Below are positions 19,027 to 26,964 of a stretch of 62,613 bases of DNA, piece by piece. The stretch comes from Lachnospiraceae bacterium UBA3401 (GTDB taxonomy: Bacteria > Bacillota > Clostridia > Lachnospirales > Lachnospiraceae). The stretch spans positions 1 to 62,613 of the forward strand of contig DEPD01000035.1 in NCBI GenBank assembly GCA_002358575.1, written 5' to 3'. The notes beneath the pieces were generated by a model that did no database searches, had not been told where the DNA came from, and saw nothing but the letters and a program-made list of their open reading frames with translations. A program made the position numbers and the translations under genes. Each line of letters starts with the position of its first letter. Position 1 is the first letter of the stretch.

Positions 19027-19422
19027 ATGAATATTGCGTTGATCGCACATGACGGAAAGAAAAAGCTGATGCAGAATTTTTGTATTGCTTACAGAGGGAT
19101 ACTGAGCAAAAATGAACTGTATGCTACCGGGACGACAGGCAGGCTGATCGAGGAGGTTACTAATTTAAATATTCATAAGTATCTGGCAGGACATTTGGGT
19201 GGGGAACAGCAGATTTGTGCACAGATTGAGCATAATCAGATTGATCTCGTTATATTTTTGAGGGACCCGCTGAACTCAAAATCCCATGAGCCTGATGTAA
19301 ACAATGCGGTCAAGCTTTGCGATATGCACAATATACCATTGGCGACAAACCTAGCATCGGCAGAGCTTTTGATCAAGTCACTTGACAGAGGAGATTTGGA
19401 CTGGCGTGAAATGTACAAATAG
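19027..19422 (+). CDS. mgsA: methylglyoxal synthase
   Basis: Converts dihydroxyacetone phosphate to methylglyoxal and phosphate, a bypass of lower glycolysis that relieves sugar-phosphate build-up. 131 residues. Substrate-phosphate motif GTTGRLIEE and the characteristic GHLGGEQQICAQI and FLRDPLNSKSHEPDV, which carry the conserved Asp and His residues. GGAAGG precedes ATG 19027. The last 17 bases overlap the preferred start of the carboxypeptidase gene. mgsA in a shape cluster is common in Clostridia. Confidence 0.95.
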   Translation: MNIALIAHDGKKKLMQNFCIAYRGILSKNELYATGTTGRLIEEVTNLNIHKYLAGHLGGEQQICAQIEHNQIDLVIFLRDPLNSKSHEPDVNNAVKLCDMHNIPLATNLASAELLIKSLDRGDLDWREMYK

Positions 19423-20395
19423 ATTTGGCAGGACATTATGCGCGATAATGCTTCCTGTGCTATTAGCAGTAAGCTTATCAGGATGTGGAACAAAGGAGTA
19501 TACATTTGCGTATGACCGAAACAGAAATAATTCTAGTTTTTCTGTCGCGTCATACGAGCAAGGAAAGACTGTGGAGGCGTTCGCATCGAAGCTGTGCATA
19601 GCGGCGGGAGATGTGGTTCAAGGAACAGATGTGGATATGTCAGAGGCCGGCGCTGCTGGTCTATTTGACATTTCTTCCGGTAAGGTTATCTATGCGAAAA
19701 ATATTCACGCAAAATTAAATCCGGCAAGTCTGACCAAGATACTCACTGCGCTATGCGCCTTGAAATACGGAAACCTTGATGATATGCTGATTGCTTCAGA
19801 AAATGTTCATATCAGTGAATCTGGTGCAGTAAAACTAGGGATTGAAGCGGGTGATACAATGACAATGGACCAAGCGCTTCATGCACTTTTACTGAAATCG
19901 TCGAATGATGTGGCGATTATGATAGCAGAGCATATCAGTGGAAGTGTTGAGGGATTTGCCCAATTGATGAATGACACGGCAAATAATTTGGGTGCGACGA
20001 ACAGTCATTTTACCAATCCTCATGGATTAACTGACCCAAATCATTATACGACTGCTTATGATCTTTATCTAATTTCAAATGAAGCGATGAAGTATGATAA
20101 ATTTCTGGAATTAATTCACACAGCAACGTATACTTCGACCTATCATGATAAAAATAATAATGAAAAAAGTATTGAGATACAAAATTCAAATGCCTATATA
20201 AAAGGAGAAGCGTTTGCACCGGAAAACGTGACCGTGATTGGTGGAAAAACTGGGACAACCAACGCGGCGGGAAACTGTTTGATTTTGTATTCTAGGGATA
20301 AATCTGGAAATCCATATATATCGATTGTTATGCAGTCAAAAGACAGAACTGTGATGTATACGGAAATGACAGATTTATTAAATGAGATTTCGTAA
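19406..20395 (+). CDS. D-alanyl-D-alanine carboxypeptidase, lipoprotein form
   Basis: Low-molecular-weight PBP (peptidase S11) that trims the terminal D-Ala of peptidoglycan stem peptides. 329 residues from GTG 19406. Motifs: SLTK (from about residue 108), SSN (SSNDVA) and KTG (GGKTGTT). From this GTG the N-terminus reads as a lipoprotein signal: basic start, hydrophobic run, lipobox LSGC. The frame also has an upstream TTG at 19382, inside mgsA, which would add eight non-signal residues and has no ribosome site. The C-terminal extension seen in DacA/DacF is missing, so the enzyme is a bare catalytic domain on a lipid anchor. Confidence 0.9.
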   Translation: MKCTNRFGRTLCAIMLPVLLAVSLSGCGTKEYTFAYDRNRNNSSFSVASYEQGKTVEAFASKLCIAAGDVVQGTDVDMSEAGAAGLFDISSGKVIYAKNIHAKLNPASLTKILTALCALKYGNLDDMLIASENVHISESGAVKLGIEAGDTMTMDQALHALLLKSSNDVAIMIAEHISGSVEGFAQLMNDTANNLGATNSHFTNPHGLTDPNHYTTAYDLYLISNEAMKYDKFLELIHTATYTSTYHDKNNNEKSIEIQNSNAYIKGEAFAPENVTVIGGKTGTTNAAGNCLILYSRDKSGNPYISIVMQSKDRTVMYTEMTDLLNEIS

Positions 20396-20422
20396 ATTTT
20401 TTATCAATATTGAAAGTTAGAG

Positions 20423-20451
20423 TTGTTTTTTTTGTAGGATTCAACTATAAT
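20423..20451 (+). promoter_or_regulatory. promoter candidate for the P-loop protein at 20.6 kb
   Basis: TTGTTT (20423-20428), a 17-base spacer and TATAAT (20446-20451). Transcription from here would carry the palindromic element at 20470-20593 in the 5' leader. Confidence 0.5.
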
Positions 20452-20469
20452 GAACATAGTGCATTTATT

Positions 20470-20593
20470 TATACTGATAGTCCATAGAACTGACCGCTCA
20501 GTATAATATGATGTGTATATCCGCATGAGGTGTTATGTTGTTTTGCAGTTGCGGATGACGCGACATGCATGGCAAATTTGATCGGCCGTGCGT
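20470..20593 (+). repeat. palindromic element A (type II, diverged)
   Basis: Left hairpin: TATACTG..GTC (20470-20482) with GACCGCTCAGTATA (20492-20505). Core stem: CCGCA (20521-20525) with TGCGG (20550-20554). Right hairpin: 20565-20573 with 20585-20593 (9 bp including G-U pairs). The left hairpin is nearly the same as that of the element at 40523-40680. The core has lost the RGGAAATAT strand, so this looks like a decayed copy. Confidence 0.7.
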
Positions 20594-20633
20594 ATAATTA
20601 CATTAAGGATATAAATTTTAGGAGGTATTGCTT

Positions 20634-21056
20634 ATGGTGCAGCTTATAGTTGGAAAAAAGGGAAAAGGCAAGACAAAAATTATTCTGGAAATGGTCAATA
20701 AGGAAGTGGTGACTGCGTCTGGGAACATTGTGTACCTTGATAAAAGCAATGATCATATGTATGAACTGAACAATAAGGTAAGGCTTATCAATGTGAAGGA
20801 TTATGGAGTTGCCAATGCAGATGAATTTGTTGGCTTCATTCGTGGCATCCTTTCTCAAGACCATGATTTGCAGCAGGTTTACTTTGACGGATTTTTAAAC
20901 ATTTCCTGCATTGATGGCTATGAGAAGGTAGAGGAAGTATTAAATAAGCTGGATTCTATTAGTGATACATATGGGTTTAAGATTATAGCAAGTATTTCAA
21001 TAGATGAGTCAGATTTGCCGGAGAGCTTAAAGTCAAAGGTGCTTGTAGCCTTATAA
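20634..21056 (+). CDS. small P-loop NTPase-like protein
   Basis: 140 residues from ATG 20634, chosen because GGAGG (20621-20625) lies eight bases upstream; a TTG two codons earlier also fits the frame. The N-terminus reads VGKKGKGKTK, a Walker A-like loop, and IVYLDKS and QVYFDGFL are possible Walker B strands. The rest is a short alpha/beta domain. Similar clostridial proteins are often labelled twitching-motility or PilT-like, but no pilus genes are nearby. It stands alone between two palindromic elements and ends before a strong terminator. Function unknown. Confidence 0.75.
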   Translation: MVQLIVGKKGKGKTKIILEMVNKEVVTASGNIVYLDKSNDHMYELNNKVRLINVKDYGVANADEFVGFIRGILSQDHDLQQVYFDGFLNISCIDGYEKVEEVLNKLDSISDTYGFKIIASISIDESDLPESLKSKVLVAL

Positions 21057-21071
21057 TGGATTGAACACAGA

Positions 21072-21163
21072 TTATAATCGAGCAGGGAAGGCTACTTCCC
21101 TTACTCGCCGCGCGACCCATGTGCCGCTTTAGCGGCTTATTTCCTCTGCACGGGTCTGTGCAT
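21072..21163 (-). repeat. palindromic element B (type I, reverse orientation)
   Basis: Read on the minus strand: outer stem GACCCGTG (about 21149-21156) closing with 21114-21121, unpaired AGAGGAAATAA, inner hairpin GCCGC-TAAA-GCGGC (21123-21136), then the GCGCG junction and a second hairpin (21079-21107) of the CGAG..AGGGAAG/CTTCCCT..CTCG kind. It matches the elements at 24124, 27635 and 36741 but points the other way relative to the flanking genes. Confidence 0.85.
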
Positions 21164-21172
21164 AAAAACAGG

Positions 21173-21204
21173 AAGCCTCGGAATAAATGACCGAGGCTTT
21201 TTTT
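21173..21204 (+). terminator. strong Rho-independent terminator
   Basis: AAGCCTCGG (21173-21181) pairs with CCGAGGCTT (21191-21199), loop of 9, followed by an unbroken T-run to 21204. It ends the transcript of the P-loop gene; its 3' end is only some 20 bases from the next gene start. Confidence 0.9.
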
Positions 21205-21221
21205 ATGAATGGAGAATGTTC

Positions 21222-22625
21222 GTGGCTTCTAGGAATCATCAGACACGTCGAAAGCAATTAAATAAATCTGGAAGAACTATGAATCGAATCGAATTTGCAA
21301 TTTTTGGTTCGATGCTTGTTTATATTGTTGCAGTTCTGGTGATGTATTTAAAGTCAGAACCAATTCAGGGTTATGAGGTTCAATTGGGTTCTCTCTCTAT
21401 CTCAAAAACCTATACTGGAATTGCAATTCGGCAGGAAGAGATTTTAAAATCTACTTATACAGGATATATCAATTATTATATCAGAGAAGGGGAGCGTGTA
21501 TCGACGAGAGATACGATATATTCTGTTGATGAAAGCGGAAAACTTGCCTCTCTGTTAAATGCAAATCGTCAGGATGATTCCACCTATACGGACGCGGAGC
21601 TCGGAGAGTTTCGCTCGGAAGTTGTGCATTATGACAGAGGATTTGACAGCAAAGAATTTAATAGTGTGTATGATTTTAAGTATGATTTGGAAGGTTCTGT
21701 CATGAAACTGGTCAATACTAGTATGTATGAAAGTATGGAAACTTTAAATCAATCTAATCTGGGTGGAATGGTTTCTATGTGCACCGCTGGCAAGACAGGA
21801 TATGTAGTCTATAGTATAGATGGATATGAGGGATTAACGCCAGAACAGATTACGCCAGAAATGTTTGATCAGACCAACTATGAGAAAACCAGAATTAACA
21901 ACAATGATTTAATTGAAAAAAATGCGACGGTAGGTAAATTGGTTACAGATGAAAACTGGTCAATAATGATACCTGTTGAGAAGGAACGCATAGCCGAACT
22001 GGAAGAGGAAAATTATGTGGAGGTCAAGTTTATCAAGACACAGGAAATTTCATGGGCGCAAGTGGCAGTACATCATCTTGCGGGTGGAGATTATGTAGAG
22101 TTAAAGTTCAATAACTCATGTGTTACTTTTTGTACAGACCGCTACATAGATATAGAACTTTCCGTGAATGATCAGCAAGGATTAAAAATACCAAATTCTG
22201 CCATTGCTGTGAAGGAATTTTTTATTATTCCAGAAGAATATATGAGCAAAGGTGGAGCCAATGGAAACTATGGGGTTTCTATGGAAAAACCAGATGAAAA
22301 TGGGAATTTAGTCTATGAGTTTGTTGAGACAACCGTCTATAATTCCGATGAAAATGGATTTTATGTGGACAATAGCAATCTAAAAGTTGGAGATTATATC
22401 TGCAAACCGAATTCCACAGATAAGATGGCAATTAGCAAGTCGGGGACACTCAATGGAGTGTATAATATGAATAAAGGTTACGCGGATTTTAAACAGATTA
22501 CCATATTGGCACAAAATGATGAGTATGCGATTGTCAGCTCCAATACAAAATATGGATTGACGGTATATGATCGCATTGTGCTTGATGCGGCGAGCGTTGA
22601 CAATGATGCGTTTGTCTATCAGTAA
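21222..22625 (+). CDS. HlyD-like membrane-anchored protein upstream of ylmE-sepF
   Basis: About 467 residues. One membrane segment near the N-terminus (IEFAIFGSMLVYIVAVLVMYL, about 23-43), then an extracytoplasmic region resembling HlyD/efflux-adaptor proteins: a lipoyl-like strand region (GYINYYIREGERVSTRDTIY) interrupted by a long insertion, and a C-terminal beta-barrel with VEVKFIKTQEISWAQV. No exporter gene is adjacent. In many Clostridia a protein of this kind precedes ylmE and sepF, so a role around division or the cell envelope is an inference from context. The frame opens at ATG 21216, but GGAG (21211-21214) fits GTG 21222 better. Confidence 0.75.
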   Translation: MASRNHQTRRKQLNKSGRTMNRIEFAIFGSMLVYIVAVLVMYLKSEPIQGYEVQLGSLSISKTYTGIAIRQEEILKSTYTGYINYYIREGERVSTRDTIYSVDESGKLASLLNANRQDDSTYTDAELGEFRSEVVHYDRGFDSKEFNSVYDFKYDLEGSVMKLVNTSMYESMETLNQSNLGGMVSMCTAGKTGYVVYSIDGYEGLTPEQITPEMFDQTNYEKTRINNNDLIEKNATVGKLVTDENWSIMIPVEKERIAELEEENYVEVKFIKTQEISWAQVAVHHLAGGDYVELKFNNSCVTFCTDRYIDIELSVNDQQGLKIPNSAIAVKEFFIIPEEYMSKGGANGNYGVSMEKPDENGNLVYEFVETTVYNSDENGFYVDNSNLKVGDYICKPNSTDKMAISKSGTLNGVYNMNKGYADFKQITILAQNDEYAIVSSNTKYGLTVYDRIVLDAASVDNDAFVYQ

Positions 22626-22653
22626 GACAATACAAATATGAATAAAACTATTT

Positions 22654-22780
22654 TATACTCGCGACAGATGAAATCTGCCGCGAGTATCGCGCCAACCGTA
22701 GCCGCAAAGCGGCATATTTCCTTGTGCGGTTGTGTGCATCATATTATACTGGCAGTCAATTTTTTTGACCGCCAGTATAA
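22654..22780 (-). repeat. palindromic element C (type II, reverse orientation)
   Basis: Two flanking hairpins: 22655-22687 (ATACTCGCG..CGCGAGTAT with an inner CAGAT/ATCTG) and 22745-22779 (TATACTGGC.GTC..GAC.GCCAGTATA). Between them, on the minus strand, the core reads AACCGCAC, AAGGAAATAT, inner hairpin GCCGCTTTGCGGC, CGGTT, GGCGCG. It is the reverse-oriented sister of the element at 40523-40680. Confidence 0.85.
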
Positions 22781-22810
22781 AACGTCGGTGAGCGGAAAAG
22801 GAGGAATCGT

Positions 22811-23515
22811 ATGGAAGAAGTGACAATTAGAGAAAATATAAAAGCGGTGGAAGATGCCATTGCTTCTGCCTGCAAAGAGGCTGGACGAGATTTTCAGGAT
22901 GTGATATTGATAGCGGTGAGCAAGACAAAGCCTGTGAAAATGATACAGGAAGCTTATGAATATGGATGCAGAGATTTTGGTGAGAATAAAGTACAGGAGT
23001 TGATGGATAAATATGAACAGATGCCCAAGGATATTCGGTGGCATATGATTGGGCATTTACAGAGAAATAAAGTAAAGTATATTGTGGATAAAGTTTATCT
23101 CATTCACAGTGTGGATTCTCTGCGACTAGCGGAGGAGATTAGCAAGGAGGCTGTCAAAAAAGATGTGTGTGTTAAGATTTTGGTGGAAGTGAATGTGGCA
23201 AACGAGGAAACAAAATTTGGAACTACTTGTGAAGAAGTGAAACAACTTGTGCATGACATTGCAAAATTACCCAATATTCGAGTAAAAGGTCTTATGACAA
23301 TTGCGCCTTTTGTAGAAAATGCTGAAGAAAACAGACCAATTTTTAGTAAATTAAAGAAAATATCGGTTGACATTATGCAAGAAAACATTGATAATATAGA
23401 TATGAAAATTTTATCTATGGGTATGACAGGCGACTATGCGGTAGCCGTATCAGAAGGAGCTACCTGTGTTAGAGTCGGGACTGGTATTTTCGGATTAAGG
23501 CAGTATATGCCGTAG
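22811..23515 (+). CDS. ylmE: YggS/YlmE family PLP homeostasis protein
   Basis: 234-residue single-domain PLP-binding protein (alanine racemase barrel fold) that buffers pyridoxal phosphate; no confirmed catalytic activity is known for the family. PLP lysine in IAVSKTKP (Lys38); family signatures FGENKVQEL, WHMIGHLQRNK and LSMGMTGDY are all present. Strong AAAGGAGG before ATG 22811. It sits directly upstream of sepF, as ylmE does in B. subtilis and most Firmicutes. Confidence 0.95.
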   Translation: MEEVTIRENIKAVEDAIASACKEAGRDFQDVILIAVSKTKPVKMIQEAYEYGCRDFGENKVQELMDKYEQMPKDIRWHMIGHLQRNKVKYIVDKVYLIHSVDSLRLAEEISKEAVKKDVCVKILVEVNVANEETKFGTTCEEVKQLVHDIAKLPNIRVKGLMTIAPFVENAEENRPIFSKLKKISVDIMQENIDNIDMKILSMGMTGDYAVAVSEGATCVRVGTGIFGLRQYMP

Positions 23516-23531
23516 AGAAAGGAAAATGACT

Positions 23532-24047
23532 ATGGGAGTAATGGACAAGTTCTTAGACGCATTACATTTGAACAGTGAGGAGGAAGATTATGATGACGAT
23601 GATTTTTATGATGAGGGGGAGATCATCGACAATACAGTCAGAAAACCGATGAAGATAGTCCGCAATGAGGATGATTATGATGAACCTGTAGAGAGAGTAA
23701 GAAAATCGTCACAGAAAGTAACACCGATCCGCGCAGTAAAACGTGCACCCGGAAACGGAATGGAAGTATGTGTGATTAAGCCTACCAGTGTGGAAGATGC
23801 GAGAGAAATTACAGAGACACTTTTAGCAAACCGTACAGTTGTTCTAAATTTAGAAGGATTAGATGTTGAGATAGCACAGAGGATTATTGATTTTTCTTCT
23901 GGATCTACATATGCAATCAGTGGAAATCTTCAGAAAATTTCCAATTATATATTTATAATTACGCCTGCATGTGTTGATATTTCGGGAGATTTTCAGGAGA
24001 TATTCTCGGGAACATTTGATGTACCAGTTTCGCGCGGAGTAATTTAA
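23532..24047 (+). CDS. sepF: cell division protein SepF
   Basis: FtsZ-binding protein that bundles Z-ring filaments and anchors them to the membrane. About 171 residues: amphipathic membrane-targeting helix (MGVMDKFLDAL), a very acidic linker (Asp/Glu-rich, about 17-35), and the C-terminal SepF domain with VCVIKPTSVEDAREI and LNLEGLD. Start chosen at ATG 23532, which gives the standard N-terminus; ATG 23526 is two codons earlier. A terminator follows at 24088-24122. Confidence 0.95.
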   Translation: MGVMDKFLDALHLNSEEEDYDDDDFYDEGEIIDNTVRKPMKIVRNEDDYDEPVERVRKSSQKVTPIRAVKRAPGNGMEVCVIKPTSVEDAREITETLLANRTVVLNLEGLDVEIAQRIIDFSSGSTYAISGNLQKISNYIFIITPACVDISGDFQEIFSGTFDVPVSRGVI

Positions 24048-24087
24048 TGAGGTAATTTTATAGAGAAGCTTTGGGATAAAAGAGGTA

Positions 24088-24122
24088 GGCTTCCCACTTG
24101 TGTTGAGAGTGGGGAGCTTTTT
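24088..24122 (+). terminator. terminator after sepF
   Basis: GGCTTCCCACT (24088-24098) pairs with AGTGGGGAGCT (24108-24118) with two G-U pairs; the T-run is at 24118-24122. The structured repeat element begins immediately afterwards. Confidence 0.8.
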
Positions 24123-24123
24123 A

Positions 24124-24207
24124 TGCACACGGACGCGGAAAGGAAATATACAGCGAAAGCTGCCCGCGTCCGGTGCGCGAGTAGGGAAGATGAGACTTCC
24201 CTACTCG
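24124..24207 (+). repeat. palindromic element E1 (type I, complete)
   Basis: The cleanest type I copy. Outer stem CGGACGCGG (24130-24138) with CCGCGTCCG (24164-24172), 9 perfect pairs; unpaired AAAGGAAATATA (24139-24150); inner hairpin CAGC-GAAA-GCTG (24151-24162) with a GNRA-type loop; second hairpin CGAGTAGGGAAG (24178-24189) with CTTCCCTACTCG (24196-24207), 12 perfect pairs. Confidence 0.9.
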
Positions 24208-24272
24208 ACTGCGCAGACCCGTGCAGAGGAAATAAGCCGCTAAGGCGGTGCACGAATCGCACGGCAAGTAGG
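24208..24272 (+). repeat. palindromic element E2 (type I, truncated), supplying the aroB ribosome site
   Basis: Starts with the same CAGACCCGTGC and AGAGGAAATAA pieces as element B, has an inner stem GCCGC/GCGGT, and ends in AAGTAGGGGAGG. That last stretch corresponds to the 5' arm of the usual second hairpin and doubles as the Shine-Dalgarno of aroB. The 3' arm of that hairpin is missing. Confidence 0.7.
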
Positions 24273-24283
24273 GGAGGAATAAT

Positions 24284-25393
24284 ATGTCACAGAGATTAAC
24301 AATTAATATGAACAGCAAACCAATCTATGATATTGTATATGAACAGGACTTTAACAGTCTTGCAAAAGAGCTAGAACAGTTTGAAATTCAGCAAAAAAAA
24401 CTGTGTATTATCACGGATTCTAGGGTTAAGGGCTTTTATGCAGATACGGTTTGCGAAGTGTTGCGAAATCACTGTAAGGAGATTTTTGTCTACGATTTTC
24501 CCAGTGGAGAGCAGAGCAAAAATCTCGAAACAGTCAGGAATATTTATGCGTTTTTGATACAAAATAAGTTTGGGCGAAAAGATATGTTGCTGGCGCTTGG
24601 TGGCGGCGTGGTTGGTGATACGACAGGTTTTGTGGCAGCCACTTATCTAAGAGGGGTTGATTTTGTGCAGATTCCGACAACATTGCTGGCACAGGTTGAC
24701 AGCAGCATTGGCGGTAAGACTGGCGTGGATTTTGAACAGTACAAAAATATGGTAGGAGCATTTTATATGCCAAAATTGGTGTATATGAATGTGTCAACAC
24801 TCAAAACGCTCGACGACAGACAGTATTATTCTGGTATGGGAGAGGTTCTGAAACATGGCTTGATTAAGAGTGCGAAGTTTTATGAATGGATTATTGATAA
24901 TATGTATGAGATTCATGAGAGAAATCTTGATGCGCTGGAGGACATGGTTTATAAAAGCTGTACCTGTAAAAAATTGGTGGTGGAAAAAGACCCGACAGAA
25001 AAGGGAGAGCGGGCGTTGTTAAATTTTGGTCATACTATTGGTCATGCAATTGAGAAAGCGAAGCATTTTGAACTAATGCATGGCGAGTGCGTTGCACTTG
25101 GTTGTATCGCTGCGGCATATATTTCTTGGAAACGGGAATTGTTATCAAAGGATGAATATTATGAAATTCGGGATATGTTTGTGCCGTTTAATCTTCCAAT
25201 TTCCATAGAAGGGATTGATCCAGAGGAAATTTATGCACTGACGACTTCTGACAAGAAAATGGAGGGTGACCAAATTAAATTTATTCTTTTGAAAAAGGTT
25301 GGAAAAGCTATGATTGACACGACTGTCACCAAAGAGGAAATCTTAGCTGGCATTAATGAAATCTATTTCACAGATGAAGATTGGGATTCATAA
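24284..25393 (+). CDS. aroB: 3-dehydroquinate synthase
   Basis: Second step of the shikimate pathway: NAD- and metal-dependent conversion of DAHP to 3-dehydroquinate. 369 residues, typical. Motifs: LALGGGVVGDTTGF (NAD-binding, about 104-117), PTTLLAQVDSSIGGKTG (substrate binding) and NFGHTIGHAIE (metal ligands). ATG 24284 with GGGGAGG upstream. No other shikimate gene is adjacent; lspA follows after 6 bases, so the two are probably cotranscribed. Confidence 0.97.
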   Translation: MSQRLTINMNSKPIYDIVYEQDFNSLAKELEQFEIQQKKLCIITDSRVKGFYADTVCEVLRNHCKEIFVYDFPSGEQSKNLETVRNIYAFLIQNKFGRKDMLLALGGGVVGDTTGFVAATYLRGVDFVQIPTTLLAQVDSSIGGKTGVDFEQYKNMVGAFYMPKLVYMNVSTLKTLDDRQYYSGMGEVLKHGLIKSAKFYEWIIDNMYEIHERNLDALEDMVYKSCTCKKLVVEKDPTEKGERALLNFGHTIGHAIEKAKHFELMHGECVALGCIAAAYISWKRELLSKDEYYEIRDMFVPFNLPISIEGIDPEEIYALTTSDKKMEGDQIKFILLKKVGKAMIDTTVTKEEILAGINEIYFTDEDWDS

Positions 25394-25399
25394 AAAGAA

Positions 25400-25906
25400 A
25401 TGATTGGAAAGAAAAAGAAATTATTGGCAGTTGATGTGCTATTAATGGCTGTATTGATTGCAGCGGATCAGATTACAAAGTTTTTTGCGGTGGTCAACTT
25501 AAAGGATCTGCCTCCTTGGGTGTTGTGGGAGGGGGTATTTGAATTGCAGTATCTTGAAAACCGTGGTGCTGCATTTGGCATGTTACAAGGAAAAAAAGGC
25601 TTTTTTATATTGACTTCTGTGGTTGTTCTTGTTGCGATTGTGTATGTGTTAGTAAAAATACCCTGTCAAAAGAAATATACAAAATTGCATATTATACTTG
25701 TGTTTATCGCAAGCGGAGCAGTAGGGAATCTGATTGACAGGATTCGATATGATTATGTGGTTGACTTTTTATATTTTCGTTTAATTCATTTTCCGATATT
25801 TAATGTGGCGGATATCTATGTAACTTTGTCGTCGATAATGTTGGCTGTTTTACTATTGTTTGTGTATAAGGATTCGGATTTGGAATTTTTGTTTCGGAAT
25901 AGATAA
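25400..25906 (+). CDS. lspA: lipoprotein signal peptidase (signal peptidase II)
   Basis: Aspartyl membrane protease that removes signal peptides of diacylglyceryl-modified prolipoproteins; the window itself encodes at least three candidate lipoproteins. 168 residues, four membrane segments. Family motifs NRGAAFGML, GNLIDR (catalytic Asp113) and FNVADIY (catalytic Asp138). It follows aroB at 6 bases with a weak ribosome site. The lspA-rluD order is widespread. Confidence 0.96.
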   Translation: MIGKKKKLLAVDVLLMAVLIAADQITKFFAVVNLKDLPPWVLWEGVFELQYLENRGAAFGMLQGKKGFFILTSVVVLVAIVYVLVKIPCQKKYTKLHIILVFIASGAVGNLIDRIRYDYVVDFLYFRLIHFPIFNVADIYVTLSSIMLAVLLLFVYKDSDLEFLFRNR

Positions 25907-25915
25907 GAAGTAATT

Positions 25916-25933
25916 TCTGAACAGTTCCTAAGT
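25916..25933. repeat. short GTTCCTAA-type repeat, copy 1
   Basis: TTCTGAACAGTTCCTAAG between lspA and the pseudouridine synthase gene. Similar to 36652-36673 and to the right end of the inverted repeat at 59443-59519. Confidence 0.45.
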
Positions 25934-25957
25934 CAAGATATAAATGATGGGTATGGT

Positions 25958-26872
25958 ATGAATAAAGTAGTATTTGAGATATTGCCAGAGATGGAAAATG
26001 AGCGTATTGATAAGTGTATCAGTTGTTATTTAACGGACTTGTCAAGAAGTTACATTCAGAAAATCATCAAAGAGGGCAATGTGCTTGTAAATGACATTGT
26101 GGTCAAAACAAATTACAGAAGCAAGGTTGAGGACAGAGTGGTTTGCTGCATTCCTGATTCTGTGGAACCAGATATTCCGGCGCAAAATATTTCATTGAAT
26201 ATTTTATATGAAGATGAGGATCTTTTGATTGTCAATAAGCCGAAAAACATGGTGGTGCATCCAGCTCCGGGACACTATGAGGGAACGCTTGTCAATGCTG
26301 TACTATATCACTGTAAAGGAACGCTTTCTGGAATAAATGGTGTCTTGCGTCCTGGAATTGTACATAGAATTGATAAAGATACGACAGGCTCGATTATCAT
26401 TTGCAAAAATGATGATACACATCATGCGATTGCAGAACAACTTAAAGCCCATCAGATTACCAGAAAATATAGGGCAATTGTGTATGGTAGAATAAAAGAT
26501 GAACAGGGAACTATCAATGCGCCTATTGGACGACATTTGGTTGACAGAAAAAAAATGGCAATCAATGATAAAAATGGAAAACATGCGGTTACACACTATA
26601 AAGTGTTAGAGCATTTTGCGCAATATACGTATATTGAGTGTCAGCTTGAGACGGGAAGGACACATCAAATTAGGGTGCATATGGCAAGTATTGGATATCC
26701 TCTTCTGGGTGATACTGTTTACACAAATCGAAAATCACCGTTTCACTTGGAAGGACAGGTCTTACATGCAATGACAATTGGGTTTATTCACCCGAGAAGT
26801 GGTTGTTATGTTGAATTTGAAGCACCGCTGCCAGACTATTTTGAGAAACTTTTAGCTACGCTTCGGAATTGA
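25958..26872 (+). CDS. rluD: RluD family 23S rRNA pseudouridine synthase
   Basis: 304 residues. N-terminal S4 RNA-binding domain (RIDKCISCYLTDLSRSYIQK), then the RluA/RluD catalytic domain with HRIDKDTTG (136-144); Asp139 is the catalytic nucleophile. LETGRTHQIRVHMASIGYP is the second family signature. Probably modifies large-subunit rRNA, but RluA-family specificity (rRNA or tRNA) cannot be read from sequence. 51 bases after lspA, the usual partner. Confidence 0.9.
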   Translation: MNKVVFEILPEMENERIDKCISCYLTDLSRSYIQKIIKEGNVLVNDIVVKTNYRSKVEDRVVCCIPDSVEPDIPAQNISLNILYEDEDLLIVNKPKNMVVHPAPGHYEGTLVNAVLYHCKGTLSGINGVLRPGIVHRIDKDTTGSIIICKNDDTHHAIAEQLKAHQITRKYRAIVYGRIKDEQGTINAPIGRHLVDRKKMAINDKNGKHAVTHYKVLEHFAQYTYIECQLETGRTHQIRVHMASIGYPLLGDTVYTNRKSPFHLEGQVLHAMTIGFIHPRSGCYVEFEAPLPDYFEKLLATLRN

Positions 26873-26893
26873 GAAAGGGTATTAAAGTTTCGT

Positions 26894-26922
26894 TTGAAAT
26901 TTTTGCCGAATCAGTATATAAT
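26894..26922 (+). promoter_or_regulatory. promoter of the cytidylate-kinase-like gene
   Basis: TTGAAA (26894-26899), a 17-base spacer, TATAAT (26917-26922). A near-consensus sigma-A promoter 43 bases before ATG 26965. Confidence 0.7.
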
Positions 26923-26964
26923 AATATCAGTCAATAAAAATGTCTGTCAGAAAGGGTGGTATAT

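Noticed and set aside
22638..22823. 61-codon frame on the + strand between the HlyD-like gene and ylmE
   Set aside because: It lies inside palindromic element C and runs into ylmE; no coding signal of its own.
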